Source: Novakomyces olei
Taxonomy: Eukaryota; Ascomycota; Novakomycetes; Novakomycetales; Novakomycetaceae
Direction: 5' to 3'
Length of the DNA stretch: 64,000 nt
Assembly (NCBI GenBank): GCA_016906335.1
Contig: JADEYG010000002.1
Span: 1,623,659 to 1,687,658, forward strand
The notes beneath the pieces were generated by a model. It did no database searches. It was not told the DNA's origin and saw nothing but the letters and a program-made list of their open reading frames with translations. A program made the position numbers and the translations under genes. Positions 48,641 through 58,724 of the stretch are shown here, in pieces. Positions within the stretch are counted from its first letter, which is position 1. Each line of letters starts with the position of its first letter.

Positions 48641-48810
48641 CAATTTGTATGTGGCGAAATTAACCACTTAGCAATACAGCTGCTATGTATACGTTAAACT
48701 TATTAAATTATAAATTTAGATATTTATGAAACACAGTTATATTTTTCAATTTGTGCACAAGAATTCTATCCGTTAAAATGCTATTTAAATGCGTATGCTT
48801 ATGCTATAAT

Positions 48811-48990
48811 TTATGCTTTTCTCTTCTTTCCATCTTTTCCGTCGCCTCCTGAACCTTGACTGGGAGAAAGCTCGAGCTTCGCAATGCTCTCCTTAATGAT
48901 GTTTCCCATTTCGTCGTATAGGTCTTCTCCTTTTCCCTCAAGATATGTAGAAAGCACGTATAACACTTTCTCAAAACGAGAGCCAAATTA
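48811..48990 (-). pseudogene. Relic of a FunK1 kinase 3' end
   Basis: On the minus strand an open stretch reads FEKVLYVLSTYLEG, GEDLYDEMGNIIKESIAKLE, then a Gly/Lys tail ending GKKRKA-stop. The intact FunK1 gene 1 kb away has MEKLRIALF, GEELYDKILNILSTEVERLE and a basic tail ending KARRVK at the matching place. Upstream of this piece an in-frame stop occurs and no kinase core can be found, so only the last about 55 codons survive. Family relation is by eye only. Confidence 0.6.
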
Positions 48991-49984
48991 CGAATATGTC
49001 TAGTCGGAGCTATCGCCACGAGCATATCGGTCAAACACAATTCCGTAAACTATTCCAATGCCTTCCCAGAATTGCGAGACATTGGCCCGTGTTTATATTC
49101 AATGTAGGTATTCTGTCGTCAGCTCCGTTTATACAAATATCACCGGCGACATTGAGGCACTTTATACTTCCTCCGTGACCTGGTCTGAGTTTACGGCTCC
49201 CGGCGACTGTTCAGATTCCAGACGCGGAGTCCACCTTGCTAGGAGCTCGGAATAGCCATAATTTAATCCTTCATATTGACTCAAAGCACTTGGGATGTAA
49301 GTGCATACATCACATGGCGGCTGTTTCCTGTATCAAGGTTCCAGGCACCAATGTTTTGCCTCGCGCTATGCGCATAAGAATCGGGTATGAGATAAAAGTT
49401 GCCTTCCTGGTCTGAGCATCATGAATCAGCCAGTCCACCTGATCAGTGGCAGGTCAAAACGATGGACGGATGCCGGCACTCGAAAGCAACCCGCTCTTAC
49501 ATCGTTTCTTTCGTCTAAAGCCTAATTCCAGCTAAAACGCCATTCCAACAAATAATGCTGTATCAGTCACGACTTCCCCTCACTGTCGACATATTTATTG
49601 CCACCTATCGTCGCCATGTCACCGCCACTGCCACAGCCATCTCTATATTACTCCAGCGCTCATACAGTCCCTTCGCCACTGGTACTGCCAGGCGACGGAG
49701 TTGGAATCGCCAGCAGTAACTGGAATTGTGGAGGCAGGGACTCCGTCAAAATATATTACTTGATTTCTGTCCGTTCAATACGCGAGGCTCTTGATTGCAC
49801 ATGATGGGTTGTTTCGCTATTGGTGAATTAATGGAATCAATAGTGAATTAATGGAATCAAAATAAAAACGCCAACAATATGCTAAACAATGCAATTTAAA
49901 TATGCCCAATAATATGCCATAACTATGCCAGACTTTAAAGCCTGGATGAAAATGAAAGGGTATTATATATCATTGGCCCCCGGC
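48991..49984. other. Degenerate region between FunK1 relic and FunK1 gene
   Basis: About 1 kb with several broken 60-70-codon ORFs and a two-copy 20-bp repeat (TGAATTAATGGAATCAAT, around 49824-49860). It may hold more decayed kinase or other gene sequence, but I cannot identify it. Confidence 0.4.
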
Positions 49985-52698
49985 CTACTTGACCCTTCTT
50001 GCCTTTTTCTTCGGGACTCCCTGGCCTTCATGAATTTCTTCGTCCTCCTGACCATCCTGATCCCCATGGTCTCTACGGTTTCCATATTCTCTCTGGACTT
50101 TATTGCTGCCATAGGCTTCGTGGCCCTTCTGGCTCCCTCGCTCTCGTAACCTCAGTGACCTAAGTGACCTCCGTGGCCCCTCTGGCTTCCCTGCCTCCTG
50201 GCCTCTCTGACTGACCGGATTGACCTGGCCTCCCTGGAGTTCACCGCCTCCTTGGGCCCCCTGTCGTTGCAGATTTTCCAGCCGCTCCACTTCGGTGCTC
50301 AATATATTGAGAATTTTGTCATACAATTCTTCACCTTGTTCGATACGTACGCCTCTTGAATCTTTCATGAACAATGCAATGCGAAGCTTTTCCATGCATC
50401 CCATCAAAGGCTTATGGTCATTAGTGAAATTTTCCGACATTTCGCGCCTAAAAATAACGGGATTATCAACGATTTTTGATTTATACGCCGAGACCTTTGA
50501 CATACTGGCATAGTCCCAATCGTCATACGGAGAATTCCGATTAATAGTCTGTCCATTTCGAAAATAGTGAGTAAAAATCCAGTAAGCCACCCAAAAGTGC
50601 GACTCAATGTCATGCATCATGGTATGATCTTCTCCGTCTAGTAAAGGTATCGCCATAAACGGCCTCGTGCCTGTTCTCTCCATCGCGCCTGACAGACCAG
50701 CTTGGCTGATCCTGATCGCAAACTCAAGATCAATAAGAAATGCCCGCCGAGACCCTGGATTTTCAGACCCCTCATTCATCATCAAGTTCCCGATCGAAAT
50801 GTCCCGGTGCAGAATATCATTCTTCACAAGCGACCGGTGGCCCTCAAGACATCCCATTATCCCTTTCAGTAGCTCTATGTGTGAACTTGCCTTGTACAAT
50901 GGCTTCCCGTAGTCCAACACAACGACTCGTCGATGGACTCGGTTTTTGATTTTCGCATCCAAAGAATCAATCTGCTTTGCTGGCGACGACTCTCCGGACC
51001 TCTCCTCCGCATTCTCCTCTATATTCCATAATGGAGATTTCGCTGACCGAGTACTGCTTCGCCGCATGTCAAGTGCTGAAGTGCCCGATCCGGTCGATCC
51101 TCTCGACCATCTTGCTCCAAGATCCGGAATTGCCTTTTTTAGAGCTCCGGTCATGTCTAATCCATTCCGCACATTGCTCATAAGATCGTCTTCCTTGCCA
51201 TCAATGTGAACCACCTCATGGTGATAATATCGCGAAATATTCTCGACACCACGAGTACCCGCTAGCTTAAGCAGCTCCCCTTCTTCCCTTCGCTCCGGCT
51301 CCTGCCACGAGTCTTTGATCACTCTGACTGCGCTCTTATCCCCTTCTCGGTGCGCCAGCCATACCGTCGTGCCTCTGCACGCAATTCCGCTCGAAGTCTT
51401 CAACACTTTGTCAATTATAAGTCGCTCACGCGTCCGCCCTCGTTTAATATCGATATATCTATCTTCCTCTCTACTGACAATTGTCGGATCGTAACCCAAC
51501 TCTTTCTCTCCCATCGTAAGGAAAAACAGCATCACGTAGACTATCAGGCCTGTTGCTTTGTTAATGTCGAATGCTTTTGATGCTATCGCCCCACATCGAT
51601 CATATTTCCACACCCTCATCGACGAGTCGCAAAGCGTAAATCCCAAAACATATCGACGGTTATCCTGCGCTCGAAATATTTCCTTTATATACTTTGCAAG
51701 GCCAAGCCATGCTTGTGCAGGGCTATCGGCCTTACGACTGCTTTTTAGCTCTCCCACAACCAAGACGTTGTTCCATTGTTTATCAGCATTTCGCTTTATG
51801 AAGAAAATGTCAGGTTTGCGTGCGAACTTTCCAGGGAGAGGTTTATTCGCCGCAGACATTGTAGTTCGCCGCACCTCTGTGCCTTTAATTCGCTTGTAAA
51901 TGTTGCTTATTTGCGTTACAAAACTCTTGAGCCAATCTAGCACCGCTGCCTCCTTCGCTGATTTAGGCCAATTCTTCAATTTACCGTTTTTGAAGAGTAA
52001 GTTTTCTTGGTTTGCCTCTTTTACCACTCTCGCCGATAGTTTATTGAGCGATTTTTTCCGAGTGGACAAAATATCCTCCACCTCAAAGTTGATATAGAAA
52101 AATTTAAGTTCAGCTTTGATTTGCTCTTCGACCTCTATTAATCGTTCGCTAGAATTGTACGCAATAGAATTAATATTGAGTGGCGTCCCAGGAGCTTGTT
52201 TTGGTGGCTCTTCCTTCGTTTGGCTTTGAGCTTGCCTTAATCGCTCGACCTTCCTTTGGCTTTCCGCTACAACATCGTTCAGTTTCTCCCAAATCTCTAA
52301 GTCGTTATCATGTTTAAATGCAGCCGTCAGGACTGGGGCAATGTCATGATAGTAAAGCCGGATATCAGAGGCAATGTCGTTAACTAGTTCACTTATAGCA
52401 GGTTGAACATCCTCCGCCACAATACTCAACTGCAGAAGCAAGATTCTAGCCAGCCTAAAATAGTCTATAGATGTTAGGCATAAAGAAAAATCGACGAGAC
52501 CCAATCGTTACCTTTTTCATGGAGCAAAAGAGCATTATACTGTCCTGAAGAAGGGTCTCTATAGCCTGCTTTGTCAATCCGACGTAGATTTTCGTAAAAG
52601 TAATATAAATGCGGTGTAAAGGGATTATCGTTCAGCATTCGTCGAATTCCATCGTTTATCTCGATCGAACCGGGCTCTGGCCTTAAAGGTTCCGCCAT
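49985..52698 (-). CDS. FunK1-family protein kinase with PD-(D/E)xK-like segment
   Basis: Exons 52698-52512 and 52464-49985 (47-nt intron, CTAAC branch) give 888 residues. The kinase part carries HRDISIGNLMM (about 613, catalytic loop), IDLEFA (about 638, in place of DFG), then ERTGTRPFMA and HDIESHFWVAYWI, typical of the fungal-specific FunK1 family. Before it, about 278-305, KPDIFF…VVGELKSS has the spacing of a PD-(D/E)xK nuclease active site. The tail from about 790 is Gly/Gln/Arg-rich and ends in a basic cluster (PKKKARRVK), likely a nuclear signal. Substrates of FunK1 kinases are unknown. It lies 50 bp from a gypsy insertion in the subtelomere. Confidence 0.88.
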
Positions 52699-52748
52699 CG
52701 CCGCTGCGGTCAAGGTAGGAACGCGACTCGAACCAATGAATGCATGTT

Positions 52749-52753
52749 GGATA
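52749..52753 (+). repeat. Target-site duplication GGATA of element A (left copy)
   Basis: GGATA directly precedes the 5' LTR of element A, and the same five bases follow its 3' LTR at 63012-63016. Five-base duplications are standard for Ty3/gypsy integrases. Confidence 0.85.
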
Positions 52754-53094
52754 TGAAAGGGCTTAATCCCAACATGGTGTTATGATAACCCAACATTTGG
52801 CTATCGCCAGTTTATCGCCTTGTAGCCATTTAAACCACTAACCTAAAGGGATTCTTATAGAAAATGACCTTCAAAGGGACTGGAGGATGCATTTGCTCGA
52901 CCACCCGTGGTCTATAAATAGGGACCCATTCGTTCATAGTTCTACGTAGTTTAATATTAATCTTAGTGCTTGAAATCAAACAGCCTCAGGACGCCGTTAT
53001 CCTATAGCTCCGCCTATTATTATAACAGCGCGCTGCTATCTTGGGATAGTTAGGTTACTTAAATTATATATATATATTGGTTTGAGTCCTAACA
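52754..53094 (+). repeat. 5' LTR of element A
   Basis: 341 bp, TGAAAGGG…CTAACA, identical by eye to the 3' copy. TATAAATA lies at 52912-52919; transcript start is expected about 34 nt later, at GTAGTTTAATATTAA (52946-52960). Confidence 0.92.
52912..52919 (+). promoter_or_regulatory. TATA box in LTR A
   Basis: TATAAATA inside the 5' LTR, the only canonical TATA box in it; it defines the U3/R boundary near 52946. Confidence 0.65.
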
Positions 53095-53101
53095 GGTAAT
53101 T

Positions 53102-53116
53102 TTAATATTAAACTAC
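53102..53116 (+). promoter_or_regulatory. Putative self-primer binding site of element A
   Basis: TTAATATTAAACTAC, seven bases after the 5' LTR, is the exact reverse complement of 52946-52960, the predicted first bases of the transcript. No tRNA-type TGG site follows the LTR. The pattern matches Tf1-type self-priming, where the 5' end of the RNA primes reverse transcription. Part of the match (TTTAATATTAAA) is itself palindromic, which weakens the case somewhat. Confidence 0.55.
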
Positions 53117-53219
53117 CCGTAGTCTACAAAGAGACTGCTACGTGAAAAAACACCTCTTTACAGAAATTCCGGTCTTTACTAATTACGGTAATCTCCATTA
53201 ACGGAAATAATTTACAACA

Positions 53220-56200
53220 ATGTCTGGAGCTAGTGGAAGAGCGATTAAGAACATAGCTCCCGAGTTGAGAAGTCCAAGGTCGACGAGAAGAGTCTCTTCG
53301 AAAGGAGAAGGTGAAGTTGAAGGTCTAGCAGAAACACCGAGTCTTCAGAAACTAGAGGGAGACGATGATGACGATGAAAACCCATTATCCCAAGATGTTC
53401 GGGAACTGAAACAAACATTAAAGGAGCAGAGTGAAGCTATCATTGCTCTTACTCAGCTTATGAACGAATTAACGCAAGGGCGCAATATTCAAAGCGAAGG
53501 CACGAAACACGTACCGGCCAGAGGAGAAGATACAGTGAGTGAGGAGATGCTCAGTGCGACCGATAGGGCCAGTGTGCGAGAGTTAGCAGCCAGTTTAGCT
53601 GAACAGCAGCTCAAATTTACCGGGCAGTACGGAGAATCTGTGTCAAAGTTTTTGAGACTAGTAAGAATGACAGCGAGAACAATGGGTGTCAGAGAGGATC
53701 TAATCCCCCGCGCGGCCTGGAGCAGGTTGAAGGGAATGGCAGAAACATGGCTACTGTCTACCTACGAGAGACATCCAATTATTTTATCAAATATGCCAGA
53801 ATTCGAGGCGGCATTGAAAGAGGACTTCATAGAGCCTGACACTCGCTATGAAAGCGAAAAGGAGCTGCATCGGCTCATTGCAAGCCGATTACCAATGCGT
53901 GAATATACAGCACGCTTTATGGATCTGATTCGCGAGTGTGATTTGGACGATGGTCCACAATTGGCAGAAACTTATCGTGCAGGATTGCAACCATTCGTTG
54001 CACGAACTCTGAACAAAGGCTTCACAAACTTGCAAGAAATTGTGGCGGCAGCAAGTCCCTATGAGCACTTTATGGGAAACAATTACCAGTCAAATACGAA
54101 AAGGCAGACACCTAGCTATCGACGGAATGAGTACACAAGCTACAGAACAGAGCGCCCCAGAGAAGTTAGGGGATATCAAGCGAATGATAAAGGAAATAAT
54201 TATTCACAGACAGACCGTTCTAAAACAATGAATCCGGCGATAACGTGCTATCAATGCGGTGAAAAAGGACACATTGCAACGACATGTCCCGAAAGGAAAA
54301 TAAAATTGCTCCAAGCTAGTCAGGACAAGCCTTCTGGACTGGGCAAAGAAGATGATCTGACCAAGGAAGAAGAAGCGAAAATCATGAATATGGACATGGA
54401 AAACATTACGAAAATAGAGCAGCTCGAAACTATTGATATCACGTTGGATACAAACGGACATCCCACGTATGCGGCCGTCATAGATACAGGGGCTACGGTC
54501 AATGCTATATCAAAAAAGGTGGCATATACAACGGGCTTGGATATTATAGAAGATCCAACTATATGGATTTCTAATATAGCGGGTTACAAAACCAAAGGCA
54601 AGTACCTAAACTTAAGGTTTAACGTTAATGATGCGAACTTTACCGCACGTTTCTACGTCATTGACATGGGACCGGAAATTATATTGGGTATCGGATGGGT
54701 GAAAAGGTATCCAAAGTGCCTAGAGAAGATTGCAAATGGGCAGATAAATATGGTCGTTTCCGAACTTAAGGACGTTCCACTACAGTACCATGATCTAGCA
54801 AAAGTATTTTCAGAAACCGAAGCAAACATGCTCCCGGCCCGGCGACCTTATGATCATAAAATCGAATTGGAGCCAGAGAATGCTATTCCCCCTCACATGC
54901 CAATCTATCGTTTGTCAAGCGGTGAGATGGAAGCACTTCGAAATTACATAAACGAGAATTTAAAGCGAGGTTTTATTAGAGAATCGAAGTCGCCAGCAGG
55001 GGCTCCCATACGGTTTGTGAAGAAGAAATCTGGAGATCTAAGGTTATGTATTGATTACAGACGTTTAAACGACATGACAAAAAAGAACCGAATGACATTA
55101 CCCCTAATCGCCGATCTTCTAGATCAACTGAAAGAGGCAACTATCTTCACGACGCTGGATCTTCGATCAGCGTATTACCAGATCAGAATTGCCGAGGGAG
55201 ATGAATGGAAAACTGCGTTTCGCAGTCGGTATGGACATTATGAATATTTGGTTATGCCATTCGGGTTAACTAATGCCCCGGCTACATTTCAGCAAGCCAT
55301 AAACAGCGTACTATCGGATACAATTGACGTCTATACGATTGTATACTTAGATGACATATTAATTTATTCTAAGACAAAAGCCGAACACGAAAAACACGTA
55401 CGCAATGTCCTCACACGACTCTATGATAACAAGTTTTATGTCAATCCTACGAAGTCCAGGTTTAACCAAACCGAAGTGGAGTTCTTAGGCCACATAGTCT
55501 CGCCAGGACTTATCAAAATGGACCCATCAAAGGTGAACGCAATTCACAATTGGGCTACTCCAACAACAGTAAAACAAGTTCAATCGTTTCTCGGATTTAC
55601 AAATTATTACAGACGATTTATTGCAGGCTTCAGTAGTCTGGCTAAGCCTCTGCGAGAAGTAATTAAGGAACCATCAAGATTCAAATGGCTTACGGAACAT
55701 CAAGAAACGTTCGACAAAATAAAAGACGCATTTTCGAAAAGTATAGTTCAAAGACATTTTAAGCCAAACAATGAAACCGTCGTACAGACCGACGCTTCGA
55801 ATACAACGGTCGCTGGAGCACTACTCCAGAAGGAAAATAAGCGTTGGGAGCCTATCGCATTCTTCAGCAGATCATTAAAACCTGCTGAAATAAATTACAC
55901 AACGGGCGAAAAAGAACTATTGGCAATTATCGAGTGCCTTAAGCAGTGGAGACACTATCTGTTGACACAATCTTTTGAAGTCAAAACGGATCATGCAAAT
56001 CTTCTACATCGAAAGGAACCCGCAATTCTTAAACCTCGCCACGCACGATGGGCCGAGTTCTTAAGCGACTACGATTTTAAAGTCACTCACGTTAAAGGAA
56101 ACAAAAATCACGTGGACCAGTTAACAAGGACGGTAAAATCAATTGCAATACTCGAAACCACGCAAGAAGTTCAGGTATTTAAACAAAATCTTGCAGAGCA

Positions 56201-57551
56201 AGGGAACGCGGATGCTCATGACGGGAAAATACATTTAAATAAAAACAACACCGTCGCGACTCAGAGTATCATTCAAATGTGTCACGATCTGCCTCGCGCA
56301 GGACACTACGGTGGTCGGAAAACGTACGAGTTAGTCAAGAGACACTATATTTGGAACGGAATGAAACATGATATACAATCTTACGTAAAAAATTGCAAAG
56401 TCTGCGCATTGGCAAAGCCGAGACGAAGCCTTCCTCCGGCTCCGCTTTTGCCATTACCAATTCCAGAAAGAATTGGCCAAAGCTATTCATTAGACATCGT
56501 CTCAGGCCTTCCAGACTCAGGCAATTCGAACGCGATACTAGTGGTAGTCGAAAGACTTTCCAAGTTTTCTAGATTTCTACCGATTCAGTACACTATCTCA
56601 ACTCGAGCGATAATACTGCTCTTAGAAGAAGAGGTTTTCCGACTAACAGGTTTTCCTGAAAACCTCATATCGGATCGAGACGTACGATTCGACAATCAAT
56701 TATGGAAAAGATTACTCGCACGGCACAACATACACCCAATGCTAACAACGGCATACCACCCGCAAGGTGATGGCCAAAGCGAGCGGACAATTCAATCTAT
56801 TGTACATTATTTGCGCCTAAACTGTAATCAAAACTCGAGTAACTGGGCTCAATATTTGGCAGAAGGAGAATTTGCTTATAATAATGCTACGCATTCGGCA
56901 ACGGGAATATCTCCGTATCAACTGCTATGGCAATTTCAACCGGAGCCACCTTTTGACGTCCTACCACCAAACACTACACCGACACCGACCCATGAGGCGA
57001 TCCTCAAAGTTCGACAACGACTCAGGAATGCCGCCGAGGCATCGAAGCGATTCTACGACAGAAGACGGAAGCCTACAGAAAACATTCAGCCGGGCGACAA
57101 AGTTCTGATACGCGCAAATCCTATCATCTACAGAAACAAATTGAACTCGTTATATACCGGACCTTACACCGTTCTTAGAAATATTAACGAATTCACACAC
57201 GTCATACGAATCAATGACAACGACGTCACTCTACATGGGTCTCGAGTTTTACGGGCTAATGACTATCACACGGAACCGAACGTGTCAAACACGCCGAACG
57301 AATCATATCATTATTACTTTCCGCCGGTTATTCAACGAACAAATACAAGAGGATCAATGATAAAATTCCCAGGACGACCACCCAGGTATATCACCCACCG
57401 CATCAGCGAAGGATACGCCACGATTCAAAGCTCTGGGACAGAGCACAGAGGGGAGGACCAGTGTCAGGAGCTGACATGTGCCTGGCACAGAAGTTGCACT
57501 CGTGCAATTAGTGTGCAGGCATTAGTTTTTAGTATAGAATATTCTAGATAG
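53220..57551 (+). CDS. Element A fused Gag-Pol polyprotein, C-terminus altered by element B
   Basis: A single frame of 1443 codons with no frameshift between gag and pol. Order: Gag; CCHC zinc knuckle about 342 (CYQCGEKGHIATTC); aspartic protease DTGA about 421; reverse transcriptase with YLDD about 709; RNase H (QTDAS); integrase with H-H-C-C zinc site and DDE residues (SLDIVSG, SDRDVRF, HPQGDGQSERT); GPY/F-like module about 1310. No chromodomain. The frame runs through the ACCAG duplication at 57457-57461 into the LTR of element B, adding 29 foreign codons. Across the duplication, the original frame would have met a stop a few codons on, inside the 3' LTR. Core enzymes look intact. Confidence 0.93.
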   Translation: MSGASGRAIKNIAPELRSPRSTRRVSSKGEGEVEGLAETPSLQKLEGDDDDDENPLSQDVRELKQTLKEQSEAIIALTQLMNELTQGRNIQSEGTKHVPARGEDTVSEEMLSATDRASVRELAASLAEQQLKFTGQYGESVSKFLRLVRMTARTMGVREDLIPRAAWSRLKGMAETWLLSTYERHPIILSNMPEFEAALKEDFIEPDTRYESEKELHRLIASRLPMREYTARFMDLIRECDLDDGPQLAETYRAGLQPFVARTLNKGFTNLQEIVAAASPYEHFMGNNYQSNTKRQTPSYRRNEYTSYRTERPREVRGYQANDKGNNYSQTDRSKTMNPAITCYQCGEKGHIATTCPERKIKLLQASQDKPSGLGKEDDLTKEEEAKIMNMDMENITKIEQLETIDITLDTNGHPTYAAVIDTGATVNAISKKVAYTTGLDIIEDPTIWISNIAGYKTKGKYLNLRFNVNDANFTARFYVIDMGPEIILGIGWVKRYPKCLEKIANGQINMVVSELKDVPLQYHDLAKVFSETEANMLPARRPYDHKIELEPENAIPPHMPIYRLSSGEMEALRNYINENLKRGFIRESKSPAGAPIRFVKKKSGDLRLCIDYRRLNDMTKKNRMTLPLIADLLDQLKEATIFTTLDLRSAYYQIRIAEGDEWKTAFRSRYGHYEYLVMPFGLTNAPATFQQAINSVLSDTIDVYTIVYLDDILIYSKTKAEHEKHVRNVLTRLYDNKFYVNPTKSRFNQTEVEFLGHIVSPGLIKMDPSKVNAIHNWATPTTVKQVQSFLGFTNYYRRFIAGFSSLAKPLREVIKEPSRFKWLTEHQETFDKIKDAFSKSIVQRHFKPNNETVVQTDASNTTVAGALLQKENKRWEPIAFFSRSLKPAEINYTTGEKELLAIIECLKQWRHYLLTQSFEVKTDHANLLHRKEPAILKPRHARWAEFLSDYDFKVTHVKGNKNHVDQLTRTVKSIAILETTQEVQVFKQNLAEQGNADAHDGKIHLNKNNTVATQSIIQMCHDLPRAGHYGGRKTYELVKRHYIWNGMKHDIQSYVKNCKVCALAKPRRSLPPAPLLPLPIPERIGQSYSLDIVSGLPDSGNSNAILVVVERLSKFSRFLPIQYTISTRAIILLLEEEVFRLTGFPENLISDRDVRFDNQLWKRLLARHNIHPMLTTAYHPQGDGQSERTIQSIVHYLRLNCNQNSSNWAQYLAEGEFAYNNATHSATGISPYQLLWQFQPEPPFDVLPPNTTPTPTHEAILKVRQRLRNAAEASKRFYDRRRKPTENIQPGDKVLIRANPIIYRNKLNSLYTGPYTVLRNINEFTHVIRINDNDVTLHGSRVLRANDYHTEPNVSNTPNESYHYYFPPVIQRTNTRGSMIKFPGRPPRYITHRISEGYATIQSSGTEHRGEDQCQELTCAWHRSCTRAISVQALVFSIEYSR
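57457..57461 (+). repeat. Target-site duplication ACCAG of element B (left copy)
   Basis: ACCAG before the 5' LTR of B, repeated at 62664-62668 directly after its 3' LTR. Confidence 0.9.
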
Positions 57552-57758
57552 TTTTGCTTAGTAATTTAGAACGCTAAGCGGAAGTATAAGTAGGGCCTTC
57601 TGGTATCTACTTTACTTACGCTTAGCCAACTAGTGAATATAACTGTTGTGCAATTATTCTATTGTATTCTCCTTTTTCCCGCTAGCCGTTACGATAAGCG
57701 GCGTGCAATTAAGCAGTTGTACTCAGGCGTCGAGGTTCGCCTGTGACACGCACTGACA
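57462..57758 (+). repeat. 5' LTR of element B
   Basis: 297 bp, identical by eye to the 3' copy. TATAAGTA at 57585-57592 with a predicted transcript start about 33 nt on, at ACGCTTAGC (57618-57626). Confidence 0.93.
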
Positions 57759-57760
57759 GT

Positions 57761-57769
57761 GCTAAGCGT
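57761..57769 (+). promoter_or_regulatory. Putative self-primer binding site of element B
   Basis: GCTAAGCGT, two bases after the 5' LTR, is the exact reverse complement of ACGCTTAGC at the predicted RNA 5' end (57618-57626). Position and size resemble the Tf1 self-primer system. No tRNA-complementary TGG site is seen. Confidence 0.6.
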
Positions 57770-57810
57770 CCGTTTTAGTGGGACTAGGAAGAACATTTAC
57801 GGTGGGAACG

Positions 57811-58716
57811 ATGGACCCCGCGAGTATGGAGGAGTTACAAAAGTTTTGCTCACAAGTGACCGACAGGCTGAAGTTCTTGGAACAAAAGAACACAGCGCTG
57901 ACGGAGAGACTAGCAAGAGTGACTAGTGATGAGAACAGCACACGTGTGTCTGCCGGCCGCGAGCCGAAGATGGCGCCTCCGCCATTATTTTCCGGAGAGC
58001 GAGGGAAACTGAATGAATTTATCATGCAGACGAAAATGATAACCGATGTGCAGAGAGAAAGATACACGACCGAGAGACAAAAGGTTCTGTTTGCAGCATC
58101 GTACTTGCGTGGGGCCGCTTTTCGTTGGTGGGAGCCGCATATTTTGCGAGAGGATGGAGAACTACTCGACGATTTTTCGCTGTTTTGCAACGAGCTACAA
58201 CGCATGTTCGGAGATAGAGACATGAAGCGAACGGCACAGAGACAGCTTAGGCAGTTGAAACAAAAAAGCTCAGCATCGCATTATGCAGCTGAATTTGAAA
58301 GACTGAGCGCCTTTCTTGCGTGGAACGACGAGGCTCTAGCAGCGCAGTATTATGAGGGCCTTAAGGACAGTGTCAAGGATGAACTGGCACGAGCAGAATC
58401 GCCTAGAGATTTGAAAGCCCTTGTCGATGTGAGCATTAGAATCGACAACAGGCTGTTTGAGAGAAACCGCGACCGAGCCAGAATCTACAGAAGAGAACCA
58501 TCGCCGGGAACAAGAGAGATGCCAATGGAAATCGACGTTATGAGAACACCGACATTGTCAAGAGACGGCGAGAGAAAGTTCAAGCACGAAAAGCCTGTCG
58601 AGTGCTATAGATGCCACAAAAAGGGGCATATAGCAAAGCATTGCCGCGAAGAGACGCGGACTGGAACAACGAAGAAATTTGAAACAAGGGACGACTCGGA
58701 AAAAGCAAACGCCTAA
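57811..58716 (+). CDS. Element B Gag
   Basis: 301 residues from the ATG at 57811. A coiled-coil-like start is followed by a Retrotrans_gag domain (YLRGAAFRWWEPH … FGDRDMKRTAQRQLRQLKQ, about 95-160) and a C-terminal CCHC knuckle CYRCHKKGHIAKHC. It packages element RNA into particles. The stop (58714-58716) is followed eight bases later by the pol ATG in the -1 frame. Confidence 0.92.
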   Translation: MDPASMEELQKFCSQVTDRLKFLEQKNTALTERLARVTSDENSTRVSAGREPKMAPPPLFSGERGKLNEFIMQTKMITDVQRERYTTERQKVLFAASYLRGAAFRWWEPHILREDGELLDDFSLFCNELQRMFGDRDMKRTAQRQLRQLKQKSSASHYAAEFERLSAFLAWNDEALAAQYYEGLKDSVKDELARAESPRDLKALVDVSIRIDNRLFERNRDRARIYRREPSPGTREMPMEIDVMRTPTLSRDGERKFKHEKPVECYRCHKKGHIAKHCREETRTGTTKKFETRDDSEKANA

Positions 58717-58724
58717 TCCAGGAG

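Noticed and set aside
52720-52745. tRNA-like GGTTCGAGTC on the minus strand next to the gypsy insertion
   Set aside because: The bases beside the loop do not form a T-stem and no A-box, anticodon arm or acceptor stem can be found, so this is not a tRNA gene targeted by element A.
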